Source: Muraenolepis orangiensis (lineage: Eukaryota; Chordata; Actinopteri; Gadiformes; Muraenolepididae). Taken from it: a stretch of DNA of 64,000 bases. Every line of letters begins with the position of its first letter. Within the stretch, counting starts at the first letter, position 1. Below are positions 29,979 through 50,380 of this stretch, piece after piece. The stretch spans positions 10,576,340 to 10,640,339 of the forward strand of contig CM051016.1 of NCBI GenBank assembly GCA_027704905.1. Reading direction: 5' to 3'. The notes below the pieces were generated by a model. The model was not told where the DNA came from. It ran no database searches and saw only the letters and a program-made list of their open reading frames with translations. Position numbers and translations under genes: made by a program.

Positions 29979-30110
29979 ATCTTATTATATTATATTTGAT
30001 TTCATATTATATTATATTATTATATTATATTATATATATTATATATATTATATGTATATTACATAGATTAGATATTATAGATAGGTAGATATTGTCCTAA
30101 ATATTGTTAT
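29905..30110. repeat. AT-rich (TA)n region
   Basis: (TA)n runs broken by TATTGTATA, then TATTATATTATAT repeats. 30110-30700 is unique AT-rich intergenic sequence. The only notable site in it is the CTCF-like motif at 30366, plus a short triplicate of TGAATGCATGTATTTATCAT near 30580. Confidence 0.9.
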
Positions 30111-30365
30111 ATATTGTTTATGTTATATATACTTATCCCTTACTGTACTTTTACCTGAGCTTTTACCTGGTTCAGTTTAGACCTGGTCTACTAGGGTAGG
30201 GTGAAGGCAGTATTCTGCTGTGGTTCCAGGAGATGAGAAGCTACGTAATACTGTATATATTTTTATATACATGTATAGATTATTGTATATTACTGTATGT
30301 GTGTATTGTATATTATAGTACTGTATATAGACGTACTACATATGTAAGGTAGTACACCTGAGTCG

Positions 30366-30380
30366 CCACTAGGTGGTGCT
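30366..30380. promoter_or_regulatory. CTCF-like core motif
   Basis: GCCACTAGGTGGTGC resembles the CTCF core (CCASYAGRKGGC). It is a single short match between fgfr3 and letm1, so occupancy is speculative. Confidence 0.3.
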
Positions 30381-30704
30381 CTTACGCCAGGTGTTCCCAG
30401 AGGAGTCCAGCAGTTCGATTTTTTGTTTGTTGATAATTGTCCTACAATTATCATTAAAGTGATTTAAAGGTCACCAAGCTAGTTAAAACGTAATGGTATT
30501 ATTGTTGTGTTTGTCGAAGGATCAAAGGGTCAAGGATCGTTAGAAATGCTTCGGTTTTGGAATGTAATTATTCTTTGAATGCATGTATTTATCATTTGAA
30601 TGCATGTATTTATCATTTGAACGAATGTACTTACATTTTATTTATCATTTTATAAACTGTTATTTTTGTTCATCACTTTGAGAAACCATGTCCAACTAAC
30701 ACAA

Positions 30705-31320
30705 CGCATTGACAGGTTTATATATGGTCTGGGCCAAGAACTCTGAGGCTGTTTACAAGAAGGGCCAGAGCCGTCTCTACTTCCTGCGGAGGCTCCGGTC
30801 CTTCAACGTTTGCAACAAGATGCTGAATGTGTTCTACCAGTCGGTGGTAGCCAGTGCCATCTTCTCCGGTGTCGTGTGCTGGGGAAGCAGGTTGAGATCA
30901 GCAGACGCCAACAAGATCAGCAGGATTGTCAGGAAGGCTGGCGCTCTCCTGGGGGGCCAGCTGGACTCCTTGTTGGTGGTGTCTGAGAAGGATGCTGCGC
31001 AAGCTGCGTAGTATCCTTGACAACAACTCTCACCCTCTCCATCAGGTGCTGACCTCATATAGAAGCACCTTTAGCAACAGACTCATTCCACCCAGGTGCA
31101 CCACAGAACGCCATAGGAAGTCCTTTCTTCCTGTGGCCATTAGACTCTTTAATTCCTCTACCTCGGGTCGTGAGAGGGACAGTGGAGACTCAGTGACCTG
31201 AGGCCAACGTACTTATTATTATTATTTTTTGGTCAACGCACTGTAATCATCTCATTGTAACTTTGCACTGTAAATTCTATTTCAAATCCTAATTCACATG
31301 TCACTTTTCAGTTGAGTTAT
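30705..31320 (+). mobile_element. 3' end of a CR1/L2/Rex-like LINE (reverse transcriptase C-terminus)
   Basis: The + strand reads through a typical non-LTR reverse transcriptase C-terminal segment: KKGQSRLYFLRRLRSF, FYQSVVASAIFSGVVCWG and KISRIVRKAGALLG. About residue 90 the frame shifts and continues as LRSILDNNSHPLHQV and RLIPPRCTTERHRKSF up to a stop near 31201. The tail reaches a TAATATATAT microsatellite at ~31320. The element is 5'-truncated and frameshifted, so it is dead. The exact clade is not resolved. Confidence 0.85.
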
Positions 31321-31324
31321 TTAT

Positions 31325-31730
<406 letters not shown>

Positions 31731-31969
31731 AAAAAATATGACCAACACAATGAATTAATTAAGGATCATTCTCATTTTATTTATGGTGAAGCCTCAGTTG
31801 GAAAGCTTCATAAACGATGATTTTATTATTACTTAGTAGACAGCTTTTAAAGATTTCTAATGATTATTCTTTTGGATCAATGCCGTCAAGACCATGAGAA
31901 TGACCTCATCATTCTGGTCGATCCGTGCTGGACAATCAAATGCAAACCTCCTCAAATCATGACATGATC

Positions 31970-32135
31970 ATGTCATGACGTCATCATACCATGTCACGTC
32001 ATGACGTCATCATACCATGTCACGTCATGACGTCATCATACCATGTCACGTCATGATGTCATCATACCATGTCACGTCATGATGCCATCATACCATGTCA
32101 CGTCATGATGTCATCATACCATGTCACGTCATGTC
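31970..32135. repeat. 26-bp minisatellite of CRE palindromes
   Basis: A 26-bp unit (CATGACGTCATCATACCATG plus TCACGT) repeats about six times. Full CRE palindromes TGACGTCA occur at 31976, 32002 and 32028; later copies carry TGATGTCA or TGATGCCA. 31740-31970 is unique sequence. Confidence 0.93.
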
Positions 32136-32214
32136 ATCATTACATCATCATGTGCTCGTAATCAAAGAACTGTACAACACTTTACAAAGAACAACAAACT
32201 GTAAAAATAAAAAG

Positions 32215-32870
32215 GAACCCTGTTCATCTCTTCCCCTAACCGCTGGTTCTATCTGACGATAAACCAGACCGCTGGTTCTACCTGACCATAAACCAGACTG
32301 CTGGTTCTTACTCATCATAAACCAGACCACTGGTTCTACCTGACCATAAACCAGACTGCTGGTTCTTACTCATCATAAACCAGACCACTGGTTCTACCCG
32401 ACCATAAACCAGACTGCTGGTTCTTACTCATCATAAACCAGACCGCTGGTTCTAACAGACGATAAACCAGACTGCTGGTTCTTACTGATCATAAACCAGA
32501 CCGCTGGTTCTATCTGACCATAAACCAGACCGCCGGTTCTATCTGACCATAAACCAGACCACTGGTTCTATCTGACCATAAACCAGACCACTGGTTCTAT
32601 CTGACCATAAACCAGACCACTGGTTCTATCTGACCATAAACCAGACCACTGGTTCCATCTGATCATAAACCAGACCACTGGTTCTTACTGATCATAAACC
32701 AGACTGCTGGTCCTTACTCATCATAAACCAGACCACTGGTTCTTACTGATCATAAACCAGACTGCTGGTTCTTACTCATCATAAACCAGACCACTGGTTC
32801 TTACTGATCATAACCCAGACTGCTGGTTCTTACTGATGATAAACCAGACCACTGGTTCTAACTCTATTAA
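32215..32870. repeat. ~30-bp minisatellite (ATAAACCAGACCACTGGTTC)
   Basis: About 22 copies of ATAAACCAGACCACTGGTTC followed by TATCTGACC or TTACTGATC. The core CCAGACCACTGG is a near palindrome. Confidence 0.95.
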
Positions 32871-33894
32871 TTCTAACTATTATTTAAGGGATGTTGGTTG
32901 GTAGACTTTGTGGCCCTCACTTTGGTTGCAGTCCTCTAGTTAATGGCTGAGTTACATTCAGAAGTAAATAACAGTGAGTATACTGCAGGAGTACTTGCTG
33001 CACTATGACCTAAAACTAGGCGTGGAATGAGGGTGACTTTCACTGACACCAAGCTGTGTGGTGACGCATGAGCTCCGGTTAAGGTTAGGGGTTAAGGGTT
33101 AAGGCTAGGGGGTTTGGGTTAGGTTAAGGTTTTCTGACTTCAAGATTCATATATATTTCCTACTTGTTGATTTTCCAATCACAAGGCGAGGCTGTAGCTA
33201 GATAAGGTAGCTAGATAAGGGTTTGTTATGGATTATTGTTATTGTTATGGAAGAAGAGTCTTAGTTCTGTTTGACCCTTGATTCCATGGAGAGATCCTAA
33301 AACTTGGATCAAATAGGCTTTATATATAATTTTCTTTGTATTATTAGTTTTATATAAATCTTTAAATCTTTAGTTGTGTTAAGTCTTCATATGACTTATA
33401 TAGAACAATATTTAAATATCTGTTTATGAAACATTCGTATTGAAGTTGAAAATTAGAAATTTCAAGCCACATTTAAGAATGTGGGTTGTTAACTTTGGAG
33501 CATAAGGGTCAGGTTAGAGGTCATTAACCTCAGGTCATAGGGGTCAGAGTCAGAGTTAGGTTAAAGGTCATTAACCTGGGGTCATAGGGGTGAGTAGGGA
33601 GTTCAATGAATCTGATCTGATGAATCTAATCTAATGGAGAGCAGTGTACTGCATGCTGTGGAAATAGTCACTTTATACGATAACATGAATCATGTTCACC
33701 GCATGCTCCTCATATTAATAATAAAGAATAATAATCATTCAACAAAGCCAATAAATGTTAATCTTTTATCAATAAATAAGATATCAACATATTCTGTTCT
33801 CAAGGGTTTTAACATTCTGGCATATTCAATTAAACCTTGAAGCATTTGCGCGTTTAAATCGGAAAAAGTATTTTAACGACAAAGCAGCCTTTTA
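32871..33894. other. Intergenic stretch with no recognised gene
   Basis: AT-rich unique sequence. It has short GGGTTAAGG-type runs around 33075-33130 and two imperfect ~60-bp repeats of AGGTCATTAACCT(C/G)(A/G)GGTCATAGGGGT near 33510-33590. No ORF, RNA gene or clear element is seen. Confidence 0.6.
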
Positions 33895-34345
33895 AAGATG
33901 TTCTCCCGGGTCACTAGGTGAGACCAGGTGAGAGCCAACCTTCTGAAGATGTTCTCCCGGGTCACCAGGTGAGACCAGGTGAGAGCCAACCTTCTGAAGA
34001 TGTTCTCCCAGGTCACCAGGTGAGACCAGGTGAGAGCCAACCTTCTGAAGATGTTCTCCCGGGTCACCAGGTGAGACCAGGTGAGAGCCAACCTTCTGAA
34101 GATGTTCTCCCGGGTCACCAGGTGAGACCAGGTGAGAGCCAACCTTCTGAAGATGTTCTCCCGGGTCACCAGGTGAGACCAGGTGAGAGCCAACCTTCTG
34201 AAGATGTTCTCCCGGGTCACCAGGTGAGACCAGGTGAGAGCCAACCTTCTGAAGATGTTCTCCCGGGTCACCAGGTGAGACCAGGTGAGAGCCAACCTTC
34301 TGAAGATGTTCTTCTTGGCGTACCACCAGGTGAGACCAGGTGAGA
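33895..34345. repeat. 51-bp minisatellite downstream of letm1
   Basis: Eight near-identical 51-bp units (GAAGATGTTCTCCCGGGTCA followed by CCAGGTGAGACCAGGTGAGAGCC). Because 51 is divisible by 3 and the unit lacks stops in several frames, ORFs of 140-170 codons appear on both strands. These are artefacts. The array is probably in or just past the letm1 3' UTR, which starts at 34412 on the minus strand. Confidence 0.95.
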
Positions 34346-34412
34346 TGCCTTCAACAGTCTTGCATACAGGCCACACCCCTCTCTCCCCTGGCACTGCCCC
34401 CAGGGGGAGGAG

Positions 34413-44570
<10,158 letters not shown>

Positions 44571-44689
44571 GAGGAGACTATCTATCCCAATATCGATCGA
44601 TCACAGTATCGGTAACCTTAAGGGATGCTAGTAGGTCACGATGAGGAAAGGCGGTGGATTTCATAGGAGAAACAACCCGAAGTAATACG

Positions 44690-44830
44690 AACTAGTGTGG
44701 TTTCGTTGGCTGAGGATCTGTCGTCCTTCCCTCATCTGACAGCTGCCTGCTAGCTTCTAGCTGCTAACGGGGACGTAGGACTGCTGCGTCACTGCGTCAC
44801 CGCCTAGAGGCCCCGCCCCCTGCCCTGCCC
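44690..44830 (-). promoter_or_regulatory. letm1: Probable letm1 promoter / 5' UTR region
   Basis: A CpG-containing stretch lies ~120-260 bp upstream of the letm1 ATG. It has two adjacent TGCGTCA (TGACGCA on the minus strand) ATF/CREB-like sites at 44785 and 44793, and a GC box CCCCGCCCC at 44811. No TATA box is apparent. Confidence 0.55.
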
Positions 44831-46134
44831 TATGCTCTACAAACAATAAGTATTTTAATGACACTACTATAGGTACCATTAATTAATAAAATAACAGCAT
44901 ATGATAATGTCATTCAGTTATTAAAAAACTTTTAAATAAAAAATAAAAAATACAAGGCACATAGGTAGGGCGCCGACTGTCGTTAATGGCGCTTCACAGC
45001 TGAACAAACAAATCACTTTTTTGGTCCATATATCTGATACTGTCCAATAAGGGGCGATCAGGGATATACCCCTTAGCCGTTGTCCTCCACCGGCGTATTA
45101 CATTAGATTCTAATGTATTGTCATTGCACAGCACAAGTACAGTACAGATCAAATAATTTAGCATCTACATCAGAGTTCAAATGTTGCAGTAAAGTTAGGG
45201 TTGCCACCTTTCAGAAATAGAAATAAGGAACACCCCTCACGCCGCGCGGGTGTCCGAAACTCCTGAAATGCATAGAAATATATCTATTTTTTTATATGAA
45301 CCAAAATGCTTTGATTTAAATAATTGACATGATTTCACATACCATAATAGCCTCTGGGCCCTGGGGTCACTTGGTGGTCAGTAAGGAAGGGGTAGTCAAG
45401 AAAGCATTTACTGTAGTCATACTTAGTTTAAAGTGCTTTATTAGCAATGAACTTGTAAACTTGTATGTTTAAATACATACTGTGCATAGGCTGAACTAGC
45501 CTGAACCTGAGAACAGCACCTAAATTAAATAAGCTACAATAGAATGTGCTTTAAGTGTAACATTTGAACCTGAGCATAGCCATAGTAAATTAAACAAAGC
45601 CTGCCTGCATAGGGCACGTTAACTGAAACAGAACAGCACCTAAATTAAATAAGCTACAATAGAATGTGCTTTAAGTGTAACATTTGGGAACAATTAAACT
45701 TAAGGCAGAAAACAATGAAATGAAACACACTTGTAAACTTGTTACGGGTGATTAGACTGACCTAGGCTGAACTTGAGCATATGCTAGTCTGTATTATATG
45801 CATATAAAGTGCTGTAACAGCTGTAACAAAGCCTGCCTGAGGACTCTTTTACGAATCATCTTAAAATGAAACACTTTTGTGAACCTGTTATGATTATCTG
45901 ATTGAACAAAATGACAAATGAAAAGATTGATAACATCACTCCCTGAGCCAAGTCTGAACCTGGCCGCATACCCTCTGCTTCATAACTGGGAGCCACCAGT
46001 GGAGTCAAGATACGCCTAAAGAAAGTGCATAACATAAAACTAATAAACAGATAAAAAATAAAGTGCATAGCTTCCCTCAACTCCTTTATGTCCTTTTTTT
46101 TGTTAGAACAGGTTTAAACAGTCCCCTCTCTTCC

Positions 46135-48404
46135 TCACTTCTTCTTCCAGGAGTACTTCTTGTTACTTCTTGCAGCACTGAGCAGCTCCTTGTCTTTCAG
46201 AGCTGTGGTGTGGAACTCTGGACAGGTCTGCTCAAAGTTCAGAGTAATGAGGAGCTCACTCCTGATGAGCTCCACTGAGCACCTGCTCCTGCAGTCACTC
46301 CACTTGTTGGTCATTCTGGAGAAGATCCTTTCCACGTATCCAGTGGATGCTGGGATGCTCAGGATGTGTCTCATGATGGAGAGCATGTTGGGCACATCCA
46401 CTTCTTTAAACACAGCCATCCACCTCGCAGCCACACCCTTGGACTTCCATGCATCAGAATATTCTTCTCTGAGCCTCCTCAGGATTGTATTGGCTGTGGT
46501 GCACTCATCGTAAAGCTCATTCATCTTCAATTTATTGATGAGGTTGAGTTTGGTAGCCACCTTCTCAATTTGATTAAAGGTCAGGTTGCCATGTTGGAGT
46601 AAGAGAGGCTGCAGTGAGAAGAGCCAGTTCTCTTCGGAGAAGTCGAACCATTTCTCAACATATGAAATGGCTGTATTGAGGAATGCAGTGAATTCGGCCC
46701 TTGCCATGTGTGCGTCATGAGGGAGGAGGCGCTGCAGCTTTTGCCTTGTTAGGTACCCATAGAACTGGTCGTCTCGTCTCTGTATGAGCTTTTGCCTGAA
46801 TTCATCCATGATGGAATACAACTCAACACAGGTGGTTCTATTGCTCTCCAGGCTCTTTACTACTTCCTCAAAGAGGGAGAGTATATTGTTGCAGAAAAGA
46901 AGGTAAATCTCCACAATGTCCATCTTCCATCTTCCACAGTTGAGTCTCTGTTGAGCTTTAACAAAGCTTGCACTTGCTTGGGACACTCGTCTCCTAGACT
47001 GATGAAGTACGACTTCAGTGCAGTCCAGGTCTGCATCAGCCGATGGATGGCTGGATTGAGGGAGAGCCACCTGGTTGTCACATGTCGTAGGATCTCTTGG
47101 AATTCAACGTCACAAAACTCACAAAATTCTTTGAGTGACTCTCTTCTTTTTGCTGAAATGGAGAAGTGGCCATAGACCTTCAGCACAACATTCTCCACAT
47201 CTACAGTAAGCTTGTCAAGGGCGTGCTTCACTGTGTTGTGCACTATGTGGGCATGGCAGTTTCCTCGCAGCAGATCGTTTTGTTTTCTCTTCAGGTTGGT
47301 GAAAACAGAGTTGTGAATACCATAATTGACATTTGTGTTGTCAGCACTGAATGCAGTCACTTGATCCATTGACAAGCCAAATTTCTCAAGGGATTGTTCC
47401 AGGACAGCTACAATCCCAGCAGCTGACTCATCTGGATTCTCTATGAAGTCCAGCATTTTGTTGGCGACACCAGACTCTGGAGTGAAGTACTGGACAGCAA
47501 GGGGAAACATCTTCCTGTTCCCTTTATTGGAAGCATCGGTCTGTATGGAGAATGGGAGGGGTGGTGATGTTAAGATCTTGAGAACATCACCCACTGCCTT
47601 CGGGGCCAGGACGTCTTTCACCAGTGCCTCTTGCTTTGTTCTCCCCAAAGTCATCTTCTTCACCATTTTGGAATCAGATAGAGTCTTTTGATTGAGCTTG
47701 TGTCCACAGTCAGCACTGTTGTAGCTGAGGTTATGTTTTACTGTGTGGTATACCTGTGTCACCTCAGCTGCAGTAATCTAGAGGGGGGAATGGGATGATG
47801 TCAGATTATTACTTTCATATTGTTGTCACTATTTATTTTATTTATCAATCAATCAATCAATCGTATTTATTCACAGTAGGCCTATTTATTCACAGTATTT
47901 ATTTGCTGTTAATCTATTAGGAATAATTTCAAATGAGCAGCATTAGCATAACAACATAAGAGTTCTGATTCTGAATCAGAGATGTTCTTTATGGTTACAT
48001 TTCATTCTATATTGATAATATTAAATACACGTTTATTTAATAGACTTTAAAATCATATCGGTATGATATGGGACCAGGGGTGGGTAGAGTCTCTACCCAC
48101 CCCTGGTCCCATATCATACCGAATCAATCTCAGGAGATGTTTCAGCTATGAAGAACTGTGACACTGGTGCTTGGCTCCTTTGTGTTCTGATATTTCTTGA
48201 GTGGAGATCCCCGGCTGCGTGCTGTTTGACATCAGACAGCCCACCGTGCGACACTGAAAATGTTCTGCGACATGCTTTGCAATTTGCCTTGTAGTCATCT
48301 TCAGGGACCCTATCAAGCCACTGGTTTGCCTCTTCCCATTCTCGTCTGTATTTCTGTTGTCGGTGTTTCCTCTTTTGAGGACGAGGTGGCGTATCTGAAG
48401 ACAT
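46135..48404 (-). pseudogene. hAT transposase (BED finger, RNase H-like core, hATC) with one frameshift
   Basis: Exon A, 48404-48120, starts MSSDTPPRPQKRK and carries a BED-type finger (C-x2-C ... H-x-H: CKACRRTFSVSHGGLSDVKQ). Exon B starts at 47777 after CCCTCTAG; both borders are phase 0. Its core includes SIQTDASNKGNRKMFPL, AFSADNTNVNYG and CHAHIVHNTVKHALDKL. Near 46920-46930 the frame breaks: the upstream reading ends soon after, and the downstream reading continues to the stop at 46135. The downstream part holds the C-terminal dimerisation region (HILSIPASTGYVERIFSRMT, CSVELIRSELLITLNF). The break falls in a GGAAGATGGAAGATGG direct repeat. The intron contains a 61-bp palindrome. Overall nearly intact but probably inactive as read. 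Confidence 0.85.
48060..48120. repeat. Perfect 30-bp inverted repeat with 1-nt centre
   Basis: Arms 48060-48089 and 48091-48120 are exact reverse complements around T48090. The right arm ends exactly at the donor of transposase exon A. Confidence 0.95.
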
Positions 48405-48560
48405 CTTGCATTTGTTTTTAAAAATCACGCCGCGACAGAGCGGCGTAATGACGTAACGTAGCGAGCGTAACGACGACAGGCAGCGCAAAGGGGCCGGGCC
48501 GGGCTGACAGTTAGACAGACAGGATTTGGCACAGAGGCAGAGCAGAGAGGAGAGTCCGCG

Positions 48561-48999
48561 GAAGGTCTTGCGCACCTCCCGCCAACATATTTTGCTGTTT
48601 TTAATATTTCCTGTCCTTTACTGTAAAGTGCATGGTAATATATCATTTACAGCTTACAGTTTACAGTCTATTAGGTATAAAGTGGGATATGAGCATAATA
48701 ATAGGTATATAGATATATATATAACCAGGTAAGTAAGTATTTAACAGGTAGTGGTGGTAATCAGGGGTATGCAATTATGAAAAGCAGGATAAATATATAT
48801 GAATGTATACACAAGGTAGTGAGCAAATATAAATGTATATACAGGAGCAGGGATTTCTATCAACAGTTGGAGATTAAAATATATATTGGCAGGTACAGTA
48901 AAAATGTACACATGTGATTGATACTCTCATTAAAGAGAGTCCACTGTATCTGAATGTTGCTGGAGACGGTAAAGGTTCAACATCTTCTTTCGTCTGATT
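48561..48999. other. Intergenic interval between the hAT element and the nsd2 promoter
   Basis: AT-rich unique sequence with short GGTATATAGATATATAT-type runs. No gene, RNA or element is recognised. Confidence 0.5.
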
Positions 49000-49265
49000 C
49001 TCAAACGACCGGTTGGAGAGTTAGACTCGTCGCAGCTCTCGACCAATCGCAAGTGATTATTAGGCGCCGCTCTCGACAAATTACAAGTAAGACTTGTCTC
49101 AACTCTTGGCCAATCAGAAGTTGAACTCGTCGCAGCTCTTGACCAGTCATAAGTTAGACCATTCGCAGCTCTCGACCAATCAGACGATATGCTCGTCACA
49201 GCTCTAGGCCAATCAGAAACTCGTATTTTTGGCGCTGGTCGGAGCAGAGTTTGAGTTTCCCGCTA
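49000..49265 (+). promoter_or_regulatory. nsd2: nsd2 promoter: 33-bp CCAAT-box array plus E2F-type sites
   Basis: Perfect CCAAT boxes at 49043, 49110, 49176 and 49209, with decayed versions at the intermediate 33-bp positions 49076 and 49143, embedded in a minisatellite with CGCAGCTCTCGACCAATC. TTTGGCGC (49228-49235) and TTTCCCGC (49256-49263), both E2F-consensus-like, follow. NF-Y sites at about 31-33-bp spacing are a hallmark of cell-cycle promoters. No TATA box is seen. Confidence 0.65.
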
Positions 49266-49359
49266 GTGATTAAGCTTCATAAAGAAGATGGACTTTAATG
49301 ACTGTTATTACTACTGTTATTATGACTGTTAGTCGGTGAACTCCAACACGTGACCTCAG
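49230..49359 (+). other. nsd2: Probable non-coding first exon of nsd2, with a 14-codon uORF
   Basis: A plausible 5' UTR exon ends at CCTCAG/gtaaat (49359) and could splice to the coding exon whose acceptor is at 50373. It contains a short upstream ORF at 49288-49332 (MDFNDCYYYCYYDC, then TAG) in an AAGAAGATGG context. The start of transcription is inferred. 49360-50373 is intron-like, with a (TA)n at ~49698-49730 and no other feature. Confidence 0.4.
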
Positions 49360-49694
49360 GTAAATCTTCATCTCCTATCTAACTTCATCTATTAAATACG
49401 ACGGATGACTTTTTTTTTTACAAATAGAGTGGAGCCGGAGAGCTGCTGCTCATGCTAGCTGCTAGCTCTGTACCAACACCTAGCACTAGTAGCACTAGTG
49501 GCTAGTGCTTATAGGGCTAAGCTGGTGCTATGTAAGCCCTAGTGCTATGTGAGCCCTAGTGCTAACTCTCCTAACGGTGTTAAATGAGTGGTTGATATTT
49601 GAGTGTCAGTGCTGCTCCAACAGAGAGCTGCTTAGTATATGAACACTGACACTACAGACGGAACACGAAATGAAACTCTGTGTTCATACACCAT

Positions 49695-49731
<37 letters not shown>

Positions 49732-50380
49732 TGTGTGTGTGAGAGGATAGATATATAGATGGATAGATGGACGGGACCCCATACTGAGGCTGTGGCCCCA
49801 ACTAGTGGTAACTACCATCCTGGTAGTCTGGCTCCAGAGGTTAGCCGGAGCCCGTGTTGTCCGTGTGAGGAGAACGTGGGAGGGATGTCTAAAACACGGA
49901 GCAGATGACTGCCCTGACGTCTTTGTTTATTTGAACAGATAAGACATGTCTGTATACATTAATATGGTGGGAGTGCGTAGAAACGAGGAGACGGTAGACC
50001 GGTTGTCGAGTCGAAACGTTTACTTCCCAACATAAACGATAATACAGCGGCAGTAGTCAAGCGTACAGGGGCAACATTAGAGACAGGGTATTCTCAAAAC
50101 GTATATCCAACCGGTACACCTAGAACCCCGCTAACTCAAAAACTCTACCCAGAAAGCATGCTGGGTTGAACTCTGAACTCTGTCTTAAAGGAGCCGTACC
50201 TCCTCTCGTGTCCAGTGAATGTCTTTATGTCCCAAGTGGATCACCATATTATATTCAGACCATGGACAGTATCCACGCCCAGCTGTTGTCTCCAGGGTCG
50301 GGTCAGTCAGGGGTTAGCATGTGGTTCCCTTCCTGTGTATGTTTCATGTGTGAATGATGTGCGCTTCCTCCAGCTGCTGC

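Larger units (their letters stand above)
45195..48560 (-). mobile_element. hAT-superfamily DNA transposon, nearly complete
   Basis: It contains a two-exon hAT transposase on the minus strand. The low-coordinate end near 45195 (TAGGGTTGCCACCTTTC) resembles a hAT terminus, but no matching inverted copy was found at the other end, so both limits are approximate. The non-coding part 45195-46134 carries a ~57-bp tandem duplication (45511-45567 and 45630-45686). It sits between the divergent letm1 and nsd2 promoters. Confidence 0.75.

Noticed and set aside
30834..31058. Minus-strand ORF over the LINE fragment
   Set aside because: Shadow of the plus-strand reverse transcriptase C-terminus.
33075..33130. 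Interstitial telomere repeat
   Set aside because: Only a few irregular GGGTTAAGG/GGTTAGGGG runs and no (TTAGGG)n array.
33873..34394. 140-173-codon ORFs on both strands with 17-residue repeats
   Set aside because: 51-bp unit without stops; it lies downstream of the letm1 stop codon and is not supported as coding.
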